Assembly (NCBI GenBank): GCA_011057845.1
Contig: DSDB01000432.1
Location: 1 to 7,666 of the forward strand
From: Phycisphaerales bacterium
GTDB lineage: Bacteria > Planctomycetota > Phycisphaerae > Sedimentisphaerales > Anaerobacaceae
DNA length: 7,666 nt
Reading direction: 5' to 3'
The notes below the pieces were generated by a model. It had not been told where the DNA came from. It worked only from the letters and a program-made list of their open reading frames with translations, and did no database searches. Shown in pieces: positions 1 to 6,083 of the stretch (the first letter of the stretch is position 1; the number at the start of each line of letters is the position of its first letter). The position numbers and the translations under genes were made by a program.

Positions 1-1001
1 CCGAAGTACGCGGGCATCTGTTCGACACCCGCCGCCTCGGCCTTGAAGAAGGCCGCGATCCACAGTCCGATCGCCTGGCCGAAGCCCTCATCGACCTTCA
101 GGGCCCATTCGCAGTTACGCATGGCCATCAGTTGGTAGAAGTAATCCCGGTCCACGGGCTCTCTGGTCAGTTTCTTGCTCGCGGCATCCCAGAACCACAC
201 GTTGCCGAAATCGGCGTCTTCGGCGGGCTTGAGCGACTCGGCATGGTAGTAATATTGCTCGGCGGTCTTGTAGAACAGCACGGCCGCGGGCAGCTTGGCC
301 GCCTCCGGGTCAATCCTGCGGATACTCTCGGCCGCCAACGCACGAAGCTCCTGCGACTGGGCCGTTTCCACGATGTACTTGAGATGGCCCAAGGAATGCG
401 TATAGCCGATCTCGCCGAGGGCCTTGACGACCTCGGCCTTGACGGGCAGGTTGTCCATCTGAAGGCACGCCGCCAGAGGCCGTATGGCGTCCCGCCCCAC
501 CTTCGGCAGGGTCGCGACGATGTTCACAAACTCGTTTTTGCGGGCCGGGTCGGCCATGGCGTCCAGCATGAAGGGAATCGCGTACTCGCCCGCATTGTAA
601 AGCCGCCTGGTCGCGATGTACTTGCCCCGCTCGCTGACGCTCAACTCCCGCACCGCCTCGGCCACGATCACATCGTTGGACCGGGTAATGAACAACCCCT
701 CCTCCACCAGGTTAATCACCTTCTTGCTGATATCCACCAGCTCCTGGTCGGTCGCATCCTCCACGACCCGGCGGAGGATCTGGTAGCCATAGTGGTTCTG
801 CCGGGCAAGGTCCTTGAGCTTGACGGGGTCGGGATTGCTGTCCAGGATGGCCTGGGCGTAGCCTTTGGCCAGGTCGAACCGGCCGATCTTCACGTAGTGC
901 AGGAAGTCGTTCCAGTTGTCTTCGAGGCCGGCCCCGAAACTCAGGGCGAGCGCCAGAAACTGTGCCAGCACTATTGCCGCAACCGTCTTTCGGTTCAACA
1001 T
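1..1001 (-). CDS. Secreted HEAT-repeat-like protein, 3' end beyond window
   Basis: An open frame runs from the ATG at 999-1001 to the left edge without a stop, giving 333 residues of a longer protein. The N-terminus is a clear Sec signal peptide: MLNRK, then a hydrophobic stretch at about residues 7-22, then a small-residue region (SFGAG) before LEDN. There is no lipobox Cys. Residues about 136-235 are helical pairs with HEAT-like spacing (AIPFMLDAM, AIRPLAACL, VKAEVVKALGEIG, LRALAAESIRRI). Residues 245-333 are rich in aromatics and show no motif I recognise. A GGAGAAGG Shine-Dalgarno at 1006-1013 supports this start. An in-frame ATG 14 codons upstream (1041-1043) would put charged residues before the signal peptide and is less likely. 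The promoter at 1176-1204 indicates separate transcription. HEAT repeats usually mediate protein contacts, so a periplasmic scaffold is plausible, but the function is unknown. Confidence 0.85.
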   Translation of the reverse strand, partial: MLNRKTVAAIVLAQFLALALSFGAGLEDNWNDFLHYVKIGRFDLAKGYAQAILDSNPDPVKLKDLARQNHYGYQILRRVVEDATDQELVDISKKVINLVEEGLFITRSNDVIVAEAVRELSVSERGKYIATRRLYNAGEYAIPFMLDAMADPARKNEFVNIVATLPKVGRDAIRPLAACLQMDNLPVKAEVVKALGEIGYTHSLGHLKYIVETAQSQELRALAAESIRRIDPEAAKLPAAVLFYKTAEQYYYHAESLKPAEDADFGNVWFWDAASKKLTREPVDRDYFYQLMAMRNCEWALKVDEGFGQAIGLWIAAFFKAEAAGVEQMPAYF

Positions 1002-1112
1002 GTAACCTTCTCCAAGAAAAGCCGTGCCTCCATCGCCCGACATTGCCTTTCGCCTGCGGACTGACTGCATCGGCGGCCCTAACCTCCAATGGTGCCAATA
1101 AGACTGCGGCCC

Positions 1113-1137
1113 GGCGCTGGCCTAGACACCCAGCGCC
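1113..1137 (-). promoter_or_regulatory. Leader hairpin upstream of HEAT-like gene
   Basis: A perfect 8-bp stem (GGCGCTGG at 1113-1120 with CCAGCGCC at 1130-1137) closes a 9-nt loop. It lies about 30 nt downstream of the predicted transcription start and about 110 nt before the start codon, so it would sit in the 5' untranslated leader. No U run follows, which argues against an intrinsic terminator. It may stabilise the mRNA or be part of a larger leader fold. I could not match it to a known riboswitch class. Confidence 0.45.
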
Positions 1138-1175
1138 TTCCGCATACCCCAATATAGTTCGTCCCTGAAAGCCTT

Positions 1176-1204
1176 ATGCTACAAAGAAAGGCCGTTTCTG
1201 TCAA
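1176..1204 (-). promoter_or_regulatory. Sigma70-type promoter for HEAT-like gene
   Basis: On the minus strand a perfect -35 box, TTGACA (1199-1204), is followed after exactly 17 nt by TAGCAT (1176-1181), which matches TATAAT at four of six positions. Transcription would start near 1169, leaving a leader of roughly 165 nt before the HEAT-like gene. The perfect -35 and ideal spacing in an intergenic region make this the best promoter in the window. Confidence 0.65.
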
Positions 1205-1345
1205 CAAAAAACCCCTTTCGAGCCCGCGTGAGCCCCTGTCGGCCTCAATGGGCCCATCCGGGCCCGCGAGCGGCGGCAATATAGGACACATCTGCCCATC
1301 GCGCGCGCCCCCTCGCACAGGCGGCCGCCACAGGCCGATAAGCCG

Positions 1346-2296
1346 CTATGAAAAGGCCTTGCGAAGCAGTTTGAGGCTCTTGGGCAGGGCCTGCCTGTAA
1401 TCGTCCTGACCCTCGAATTCCAGCGAAACGTACCCGCCGTAGCCGGCCCCTCGCAGTATCCGTCCGATCCGGGGGTAGTCGAGGTTCAGCGTGTACCAGA
1501 GTCCGCCGCCGTAGTATGTCTTGGCCTGAACAAAGACGGCCCGCGAGGCGCAACGCTGAAGTTTCTCGTAGGGGTCCTCAAGGAAATTGCCCGTATCCAG
1601 CAGGACGGCCAGCCAGGGCGAGTTGATCGCATCCACGATTCGAAGCAGCCCTTCGACCGTCCGCGACAGGCCCCAGTGGTTCTCCAGGCCGAGGATCACC
1701 CCGCATTTCTCCGCGGCCGGCAGGCACTGGGTGATGCTGTCGATAACCCACTCGTAACCGTCGTCCTCGGTATAGCCCGGCAGGACCGGCTCGATACCAC
1801 GATTGGCCATCAAATCATCGAAGCTCTGTGTCGTCCGCCATCGCCCGGTGTTGATACGGATGATCGGGATTCCCAGGGAGTATGCCTGTTCTATGTACCG
1901 GATCGTGTCGTCGATGTTCTTGCGGCGTATCTGGGCGTCCGGATAGACGAAGCCCTGGTGGGTGGACATCGCGCAGAGGTCCACCCCGTTGATCAGCGCC
2001 CGGCGTTTGAGGCCCTGCAGGTAGGCGTTGGAATCGCCCTCCATCTGAATCTGCAGGATATCCACACCGTCAAAGCCCATGGCCGCGGCCTCGTCGATGC
2101 ACTGTTCGATGGGCAGCTTGAGTCCGTCTTTGAACCGCCAGAACGAATAGGTCGAGCAAGCGATCCGGTTGGGCGGCTGCTTCTTGCCGGCCTGGGCCTT
2201 CTGTTGGGCGGCCGCATCCGACAGGCCCCCCGTCGCCAGAGCGGCCGCTGCCGCCAATCCGCCGCCGATCAGAGTCCTGCGATTCATCGTTGTCAT
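1346..2296 (-). CDS. TAT-exported sugar phosphate isomerase/epimerase-like TIM barrel
   Basis: A 316-residue protein of the xylose-isomerase-like TIM barrel superfamily (AP_endonuc_2 type). The N-terminus MNRRTLIGG, followed by an Ala/Gly-rich hydrophobic stretch to about residue 30, is a twin-arginine signal, so the folded enzyme is probably exported with its metal. The barrel runs from about residue 44 (IACSTYSFW) to 312. Candidate metal ligands typical of the fold are E205 (GLENHWG), D234 (LLDTGNF) and E293 (SLEFEG). The usual barrel-strand His (VHVKD-like) appears as VQAKT at 256-260, so the fourth ligand may differ. The start at 2296 is fixed by an AGGAG 7 nt upstream. It follows the sulfatase maturase by 14 nt and is probably co-transcribed with it. 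Such exported barrels are common in planctomycete sugar-degradation loci, but the substrate cannot be assigned. Confidence 0.88.
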   Translation of the reverse strand: MTTMNRRTLIGGGLAAAAALATGGLSDAAAQQKAQAGKKQPPNRIACSTYSFWRFKDGLKLPIEQCIDEAAAMGFDGVDILQIQMEGDSNAYLQGLKRRALINGVDLCAMSTHQGFVYPDAQIRRKNIDDTIRYIEQAYSLGIPIIRINTGRWRTTQSFDDLMANRGIEPVLPGYTEDDGYEWVIDSITQCLPAAEKCGVILGLENHWGLSRTVEGLLRIVDAINSPWLAVLLDTGNFLEDPYEKLQRCASRAVFVQAKTYYGGGLWYTLNLDYPRIGRILRGAGYGGYVSLEFEGQDDYRQALPKSLKLLRKAFS

Positions 2297-2303
2297 GGTC
2301 AGT

Positions 2304-2308
2304 CTCCT
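2304..2308 (-). promoter_or_regulatory. Ribosome binding site of TIM-barrel gene
   Basis: AGGAG lies 7 nt upstream of the ATG at 2294-2296, in the 14-nt gap after the maturase stop codon. It favours the MTTMNRR start over the internal ATG three codons later. It also shows that this gene is translated independently even if it is co-transcribed. Confidence 0.7.
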
Positions 2309-2310
2309 GC

Positions 2311-3456
2311 TTACGTTAACTGCTCGCGGCGAAAAGGCTCACCGCAGCGCACCTGCGATGCCAACTCCATGAACCGGGGCATCGAATACTCGAAGAATAC
2401 CTTATAGGCCTCACAGAAGAAACTCTCTCGTGCGAAACCTTCTCTGTCAAACGGCGCGCGGTCCTTCATGCAGCCGCCGCGACAGATCGCCAGATGGCGG
2501 CACTGGAGACAGCGGTTGCACAGGTTCCTCTTGGCACGGGCGAATTCCCGCTTGAGGGCGCCGGCCGCCAGATCATCCATGGGCGTCTCGAAGATATTGC
2601 CCAGTCTCCACCGCGGCTCCACGAAGAAGTCGCAGGGGAAGGCGTCGCCGGCGTGCTCGATGACGATGTACTGGCTGCATTGCCTGTCGAAGGTGCAGAT
2701 TGTATGCCGCCCCGTCACATAGTACGCCAGGATCGAATCGAAATCCCGGATGCTCACTTTCCGTGGGCCATACGCATACCATCGGTCGAACATCCCGCAC
2801 CAGAACCGTCCGAGTTGCTCGGCCGTCACCGAGAAATCGGTGACCTCTCCCGTCCGTGGGTCCACCTCCACGCACGGGATGAACTGCAGATATCGCACCC
2901 CTTGCTCGATCAGGAAGTCGAACACCTCGTCCGGATGGTCGCCCGTCAGGCGATTGATGAGCGTCAGCGTGTTGAATTCCACGCCCAGATCACGACATCG
3001 TTGCAGGGCCCGCAAGACCCGCTCATGCGTGCCGGCGCTGGAGAAGTCCAGCCGATATCGGTCGTGCAGGTCCTTCGGGCCGTCGATGCTGATGCCCACC
3101 AGGAACTTCGCGTCGCGCAGAAACCCGCACCATTCGTCGTTGAGCAGTATGGCGTTGGTTTGCAGGGAATTGCCGACCTCCTGACCATCAGCGCCGTAGC
3201 GTTTCTGCAGTTCGACCGCCCGCTTGTAGAAGTCCAGTCCCATCAGCGTCGGCTCACCCCCCTGCCAGGCAAAGCCCGACATCGGGAACCGAAGTGTCAT
3301 GTAGTCCTTGACGAGCCTGTCGAGGACCTCGTCGCTCATCCGCTGGCGCCCCTGGCCGACTTCCGCCGGGCGGGACTTGTAGAAGCAGTAGCTGCAATCG
3401 ATGTTGCAGTCGGAACCCGATGGTTTGATCAACAATGTGAAGGGTGTCGTCGCCAC
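2311..3456 (-). CDS. Anaerobic sulfatase-maturating enzyme (radical SAM, SPASM)
   Basis: A 381-residue radical SAM enzyme that installs the catalytic formylglycine in sulfatases by oxidising an active-site Cys or Ser, independently of oxygen. The radical SAM cluster motif is C17-x3-C21-x2-C24 (CNIDCSYC). The SAM-binding region includes FAWQGGEPT (62-70) and GISIDGP (121-127). The C-terminal SPASM domain carries the full set of auxiliary 4Fe-4S cysteines: C254, C260, C275, C313, C316, C319, C325, C329 and C348. D276, directly after C275 (FPCDFF), matches the proposed catalytic base of characterised family members. The length fits the family (about 370-400). The start is GTG (3454-3456), 5 nt after the cca stop and without a strong Shine-Dalgarno, suggesting translational coupling to cca. 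No sulfatase is in the window, so its substrates must be encoded elsewhere. Confidence 0.93.
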   Translation of the reverse strand: MATTPFTLLIKPSGSDCNIDCSYCFYKSRPAEVGQGRQRMSDEVLDRLVKDYMTLRFPMSGFAWQGGEPTLMGLDFYKRAVELQKRYGADGQEVGNSLQTNAILLNDEWCGFLRDAKFLVGISIDGPKDLHDRYRLDFSSAGTHERVLRALQRCRDLGVEFNTLTLINRLTGDHPDEVFDFLIEQGVRYLQFIPCVEVDPRTGEVTDFSVTAEQLGRFWCGMFDRWYAYGPRKVSIRDFDSILAYYVTGRHTICTFDRQCSQYIVIEHAGDAFPCDFFVEPRWRLGNIFETPMDDLAAGALKREFARAKRNLCNRCLQCRHLAICRGGCMKDRAPFDREGFARESFFCEAYKVFFEYSMPRFMELASQVRCGEPFRREQLT

Positions 3457-3461
3457 GGCAA

Positions 3462-4685
3462 TTACTGCACGTCCTTATGGCGGTCGAGCCACTGGCGCAC
3501 CCAGTGCTCGGCCTGCTCGCGGTTCTCTAAGAGGTGATCCAACTGGGCGACGTACATCTCCTCGGCCAGTTCGCCCACCTGTGGCCCGGGCGCGGCCCCA
3601 AGGCGGATCAGGTCGTGGCCCGACAACAGCGGCGGCGGCCGAAGCTCCACATCGCCAAGGGCCGCAACCCGCTTGCGCAGCGCCGTCAGGCGATCCAGGG
3701 CCTCGCGTTCGCCACGGGCCTGCTGAATGGCTCGCTCCAGTTCGAGCAGGTCGCGGAAGTACGACTCGCCGAGCACCAGTTTCAGCTCCGCCAGACTCAT
3801 GTTGCTGTTCACCAGCCGCCCGCGGTTGTCCATGAGAAACCGCAGGTGTTTGGTATGATTGCGGCTCAGCTTCAGCAGGCGGCACCGCTCCATCGCGAAG
3901 TCTGTTTCGCACCCCGCGAACAACCCGGCCAGCGCCAACGGATAGTCCACATGCCTGCGTAAATCGCTCAGAACACCCACGGCGGTCTCCGCCGCCGGGG
4001 CTCCGAAGCCCGGGAAGATGATCCCCAGCAGGCCGGTATCAACCAGACACCGGGCGCCGCGACCCCGGCTGGGGTCCGTGAGAATCGCCTCCAGCTCCAT
4101 GGATATCCGCTCGCCGCTGATGCCGGTGATTCTGTGTGCGTGGGTTTTGATGGCCCCCAGGGTCCCGTCGTCGATGACGAAACCCAGCCGTGTCGAAAAC
4201 CGCACCGCCCGCAGCATTCTCAGATAGTCCTCGCTGAACCGCTCGTTCGCGTCGCCGATGGTCCTGATGATGCCGTCCTTCAAGTCCTGGCGGCCGCCCA
4301 CATAGTCAATGACCTGGTCCCGCACGGGATCGAAGAACATCCCGTTGATCGTGAAATCACGGCGGCCGGCGTCTTCCTCGGCGTTGGTGAACCGCACGCT
4401 CGTGGGGCGCCGCCCATCCGCGTAGTCCGCATCGCTGCGAAAGGTGGCCACCTCGACCTGGCGATGCTTCATCAGGACGATGACCACGCCGAACTTGACG
4501 CCCACCTGGATGGTCCGCCGGAACAGGGCGGTTACTTCCTGCGGCCGGGCGCTGGTGGCCACGTCATAATCCTTGGCCTGGCGTCCCAGCAACATATCGC
4601 GGACGCACCCGCCCGCCAGCAGGGCCTCATAACCGGCCTCCTGCAGCCGCTGGACCACTGTAATCGCCGCCTTTCGATTCGTCAT
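3462..4685 (-). CDS. cca: CCA-adding tRNA nucleotidyltransferase / poly(A) polymerase family
   Basis: A 407-residue class II nucleotidyltransferase that builds or repairs the 3' CCA end of tRNAs from CTP and ATP. The head domain shows GGCVRD (25-30) and the metal-binding D39-x-D41 (KDYDVAT), followed by RRDFTINGM (108-116), which selects ribonucleotides. The neck motif EDYLRMLRAVRF (152-163) is followed by a helical tRNA-binding body to residue 407. An open frame extends 31 codons further upstream (to 4778), but that part is translated 7-bp repeat and hairpin. I therefore start at the ATG 4683-4685 (MTNRKAAITVV), just ahead of the conserved domain. The Shine-Dalgarno is weak because the upstream sequence is the repeat array. 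The maturase follows 5 nt after the stop. Poly(A) polymerase I belongs to the same family and cannot be fully excluded from sequence alone. Confidence 0.9.
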   Translation of the reverse strand: MTNRKAAITVVQRLQEAGYEALLAGGCVRDMLLGRQAKDYDVATSARPQEVTALFRRTIQVGVKFGVVIVLMKHRQVEVATFRSDADYADGRRPTSVRFTNAEEDAGRRDFTINGMFFDPVRDQVIDYVGGRQDLKDGIIRTIGDANERFSEDYLRMLRAVRFSTRLGFVIDDGTLGAIKTHAHRITGISGERISMELEAILTDPSRGRGARCLVDTGLLGIIFPGFGAPAAETAVGVLSDLRRHVDYPLALAGLFAGCETDFAMERCRLLKLSRNHTKHLRFLMDNRGRLVNSNMSLAELKLVLGESYFRDLLELERAIQQARGEREALDRLTALRKRVAALGDVELRPPPLLSGHDLIRLGAAPGPQVGELAEEMYVAQLDHLLENREQAEHWVRQWLDRHKDVQ

Positions 4686-4749
4686 CCGTCGTTCGTTCTT
4701 CGTCGTTCGTATTGTGTATTTCGTACTGCGTCGTTCGTATTGCGTATTT
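4680..4749. repeat. Heptanucleotide tandem array, left segment (10 units)
   Basis: Ten consecutive 7-bp units in perfect phase, loosely CGTNNTT on the plus strand. CGTCGTT occurs three times, CGTATTG twice, and CGTATTT, CGTACTG, TGTATTT, CGTTCTT and CGTCATC once each. A 22-nt block recurs 28 nt (four units) downstream with one mismatch (4701-4722 and 4729-4750). The last unit contains the cca start codon on the other strand. The array resumes after the inverted repeat at 4754-4823. Heptameric STRR repeats are known from cyanobacteria; the kinship suggested here is only in form. Confidence 0.85.
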
Positions 4750-4753
4750 CTCG

Positions 4754-4823
4754 GGGTGGCGGCCTTTGCCGCAGGCAAGGGCCGAACTCAACCGGCCCTT
4801 CGCTACGCGAAAGGCCGCCACCC
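4754..4823. repeat. Symmetric cruciform-capable inverted repeat
   Basis: A perfect 14-bp outer stem (GGGTGGCGGCCTTT at 4754-4767 with its complement at 4810-4823) and a perfect 8-bp inner stem (4777-4784 with 4793-4800) share the same centre and enclose an 8-nt loop. The two 9-nt segments between the stems are themselves mini-hairpins, GCC-GCA-GGC (4768-4776) and CGC-TAC-GCG (4801-4809). Each extends to 5 bp (TTGCC/GGCAA and TTCGC/GCGAA) if the outer stems open slightly. The result can fold as a four-armed figure. It interrupts the heptamer array, which has the same orientation on both sides, and looks like an inserted palindromic or MITE/REP-like unit. It may also act as a transcript hairpin ahead of cca. 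Confidence 0.75.
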
Positions 4824-4831
4824 AACTCATT

Positions 4832-4887
4832 CGTATTCCGTCGTTTGTGTTTCGTCGTTCGTGTTTCGCACTGCGTATTGCGTAACG
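4832..4887. repeat. Heptanucleotide tandem array, right segment (8 units)
   Basis: Eight 7-bp units in phase: CGTCGTT twice, with CGTATTC, TGTGTTT, CGTGTTT, CGCACTG, CGTATTG and CGTAACG. Unit types and orientation match the segment at 4680-4749, so both appear to be parts of one array separated by the inverted repeat. The preceding ACTCATT (4825-4831) may be a decayed further unit. No gene or promoter is evident within it. Confidence 0.8.
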
Positions 4888-4903
4888 CGCGCCACCGGCC
4901 GCT

Positions 4904-4924
4904 AAAAAACTCCGCCGCAGGCGG
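4904..4924 (-). terminator. Intrinsic terminator of rsmD
   Basis: Reading the minus strand, a CCGCC-TGC-GGCGG hairpin (4912-4924) begins two bases after the rsmD stop codon. It is followed, after two bases (AG), by T6 (4904-4909). This is the classic layout of a Rho-independent terminator, although the 5-bp stem is short. It would separate rsmD transcription from cca, implying that cca needs a promoter in the repeat region. Confidence 0.65.
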
Positions 4925-4926
4925 CT

Positions 4927-5595
4927 TCAACCGGCTGAATCTCGTAAGGTATTAACGACTCTCGACTCAAGAGCCGCCAGCCACCGCTTCGTCCCTCGTC
5001 CCTCGTCCTTCGTCCCCCCTCCGGTGCCGCCCTTGGCGAATAGCGCCACCGCCATCGTACCCCATACCCGGCGTTCGAGCAACCCAAACGACCCGTAAGC
5101 GTCCAATACCTGCACCTTCTCCTGCGTCCGAACCACCACAATCGCACCATCCGCCACTTGGCCGTCCAGCAGCTCGAACAGACCGGCCAAGGCGGAATCA
5201 GGCCCAATATCCCGTGTACGCGCGTATGGCGGATCGACAAAGACCAGCCCATATCTGCCGGCTAGCCCGGCCGGCGCCCCGATGACGAACGCATCCGTCC
5301 GGACCACCGCCGACTGCTCGGCAAAGCCCGCCCGCGCAATGTTTTTCTCCAGAATCGCCGCAGTTGTCCGGTCGTGTTCAACGAAGGTCACAGAAGCCGC
5401 GCCGCGGCTGAGGGCCTCAAGCCCCAGCGACCCCACGCCGCTGAACAAATCCGCCACGACCGCCCCTTCCGGCAGGTCATACTTATACAGCACGCTGAAC
5501 AGCGACTCCTTGACCCGGTCGATAATCGGCCGCGACAGGTCCCCCCTGGGGCTGAGCAGCCGCATACCCCGCCTGGAGCCGGCAATAATCCTCAT
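4927..5595 (-). CDS. rsmD: 16S rRNA (guanine966-N2)-methyltransferase RsmD with repeat-derived tail
   Basis: A 222-residue SAM-dependent methyltransferase that methylates G966 of 16S rRNA during 30S assembly. It opens with the family's RIIAGSRRG (2-10) and the SRPIIDRVKESLFSVL region (21-36). Motif I for SAM binding is DLFSGVGSLGLEALSRG (49-65), an acidic FVEHD (71-75) follows, and the catalytic motif IV is DPPY (121-124). The conserved domain ends near residue 188, a normal RsmD length. The remaining 34 residues include GTKDEGRGTK (194-203), encoded by four 7-bp repeats, so the tail looks acquired by read-through into repeat DNA. A longer frame reaches 5757, but the family's conserved start is the ATG at 5593-5595, so I start there. 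A terminator follows the stop directly and a candidate promoter lies at 5679-5709. Confidence 0.92.
   Translation of the reverse strand: MRIIAGSRRGMRLLSPRGDLSRPIIDRVKESLFSVLYKYDLPEGAVVADLFSGVGSLGLEALSRGAASVTFVEHDRTTAAILEKNIARAGFAEQSAVVRTDAFVIGAPAGLAGRYGLVFVDPPYARTRDIGPDSALAGLFELLDGQVADGAIVVVRTQEKVQVLDAYGSFGLLERRVWGTMAVALFAKGGTGGGTKDEGRGTKRWLAALESRVVNTLRDSAG
4987..5014. repeat. Four tandem 7-bp repeats inside the rsmD 3' end
   Basis: Four exact-phase heptamers, CTTCGTC-CCTCGTC twice each in the order C-T, C-C, C-C, C-T, occupy 28 bases. They translate in the rsmD frame as GTKDEGRGTK. The core differs from the CGTNNTT arrays at 4680-4887, but the 7-bp period and the recurring CGTC are shared. 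Confidence 0.85.
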
Positions 5596-5678
5596 ACATT
5601 CGCCAACAAACAAACGAAATCGCGTATCATCTGAACCGGTTTCGAACAGGTCCATCGGATGGTTCAATTCAGCACGGC

Positions 5679-5709
5679 ATTCTAGCATCCCTGGTTCCAC
5701 CGCGTCCAA
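5679..5709 (-). promoter_or_regulatory. Candidate extended -10 promoter for rsmD
   Basis: On the minus strand TAGAAT (5679-5684) matches TATAAT at five of six positions and is preceded by TGC, forming an extended -10 (TGnTAGAAT). A weak -35, TTGGAC (5704-5709), lies 19 nt upstream; extended -10 promoters tolerate such a -35. Transcription would start near 5672, about 77 nt before the rsmD start codon. The 5596-5806 gap is shared with the divergent small gene, for which I could not find a promoter. Confidence 0.45.
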
Positions 5710-5806
5710 TCCAAAACGGTCCCGACCGCGTCCGATGGCTGTTCCGGCCAAGGGCAAACATGATCAATTCACCTTGCCGTTGACACCGGGAATTGGTAGA
5801 TTGCGC

Positions 5807-6061
5807 ATGTTTCATCGGGTCATCGGGTCGTCGGGACTCTGCCGCCGACTATACCGCCCACTCATCCTCAAACGCCCGCGCCACCGCAGCCTCTTGTTTG
5901 TCTGGCTGGGCATTTACGCCTTCGTCGGCATCCAGATGGCATGGGTTCTGCGCCCCTTTATCGGCAACCCCGCACAGCCAACACACTTCTTCCGCCAGCA
6001 GGCCTGGGGCAATGCCTACGTTCGTCTCGCAGGCATGATCTGGCGGGCGCTCGGAGGCTGA
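5807..6061 (+). CDS. Small single-pass membrane protein, possible C-terminal remnant
   Basis: The only plus-strand gene I accept, 84 residues. A basic N-terminal part (CRRLYRPLILKRPRHR, about residues 12-27) is followed by one membrane helix (SLLFVWLGIYAFVGIQ, about 28-43). Next comes a polar Trp- and Pro-containing tail with AWVLRPFIG (45-53) and AWGNAYVRL (66-74), ending near the stop. From memory, this helix-plus-RPFIG pattern resembles the C-terminal end of larger multi-helix planctomycete membrane proteins, so the gene could be a free-standing short form or a truncated remnant; a database search would be needed. The frame stays open upstream (ATG near 5733), but that part lacks conserved character. 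Neither candidate start has a good Shine-Dalgarno. It converges on the HYExAFE gene with a 22-nt gap. Function unknown. Confidence 0.55.
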   Translation: MFHRVIGSSGLCRRLYRPLILKRPRHRSLLFVWLGIYAFVGIQMAWVLRPFIGNPAQPTHFFRQQAWGNAYVRLAGMIWRALGG

Positions 6062-6083
6062 CGCCCCCTGCTTGCCTTCTGTG

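Larger units (their letters stand above)
1002..1345. other. Intergenic region with promoter and structured leader
   Basis: This 344-base gap between the TIM-barrel gene and the HEAT gene holds a sigma70-like promoter, a leader hairpin and a ribosome binding site, all on the minus strand. It also contains a short perfect GGGCCC-ATCC-GGGCCC hairpin at 1250-1265 and a GC-rich palindrome, GGCGGCCGCC, near 1321-1330. Neither is followed by a T run, so I do not call a terminator for the TIM-barrel gene. A T6 tract on the minus strand (1206-1211 region), just upstream of the -35, is not preceded by a convincing stem. I see no protein-coding gene here. Confidence 0.6.

Noticed and set aside
132..1064. 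310-residue plus-strand open frame opposite the HEAT-like gene
   Set aside because: It is antisense to a frame with signal peptide, Shine-Dalgarno and promoter. Its translation has no domain character and reflects GC-rich codon mirroring.
2494..3537. 347-residue plus-strand frame opposite the sulfatase maturase
   Set aside because: The minus strand encodes all radical SAM and SPASM cysteines; the antisense product shows no motifs.
4686..4778. 31-codon N-terminal extension of cca
   Set aside because: It encodes only repeat-derived NTQYERR-like peptide and part of the palindrome; the conserved protein begins at the ATG 4683-4685.
4754..4823. tRNA gene, because of the cloverleaf-like fold
   Set aside because: Arm lengths, lack of a T-loop TTC and anticodon arm features, and the 14-bp outer stem do not fit a tRNA.
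4680..4887. CRISPR array
   Set aside because: The units are 7-bp degenerate tandem words with no spacers of constant length and no cas genes.
4134..4955. 273-residue plus-strand frame opposite cca and through the repeat array
   Set aside because: Antisense to conserved nucleotidyltransferase motifs, and its end is translated heptamer repeat.
5596..5757. 54-codon N-terminal extension of rsmD
   Set aside because: RsmD proteins begin with the RIIAG motif, and a promoter-like -10 lies inside the extension.
5780..5785. TTGACA on the plus strand as -35 of the small membrane protein gene
   Set aside because: No -10 box lies 16-18 nt downstream, and such a promoter would overlap the start codon.
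5282..5806. Upstream part of the 259-residue plus-strand frame before the small membrane protein
   Set aside because: Its first 300 bases are antisense to rsmD, and the rest lacks conserved sequence.
6062..6083. Bidirectional terminator between the convergent genes
   Set aside because: The gap is 22 nt and I find no strong stem with T runs on either strand.
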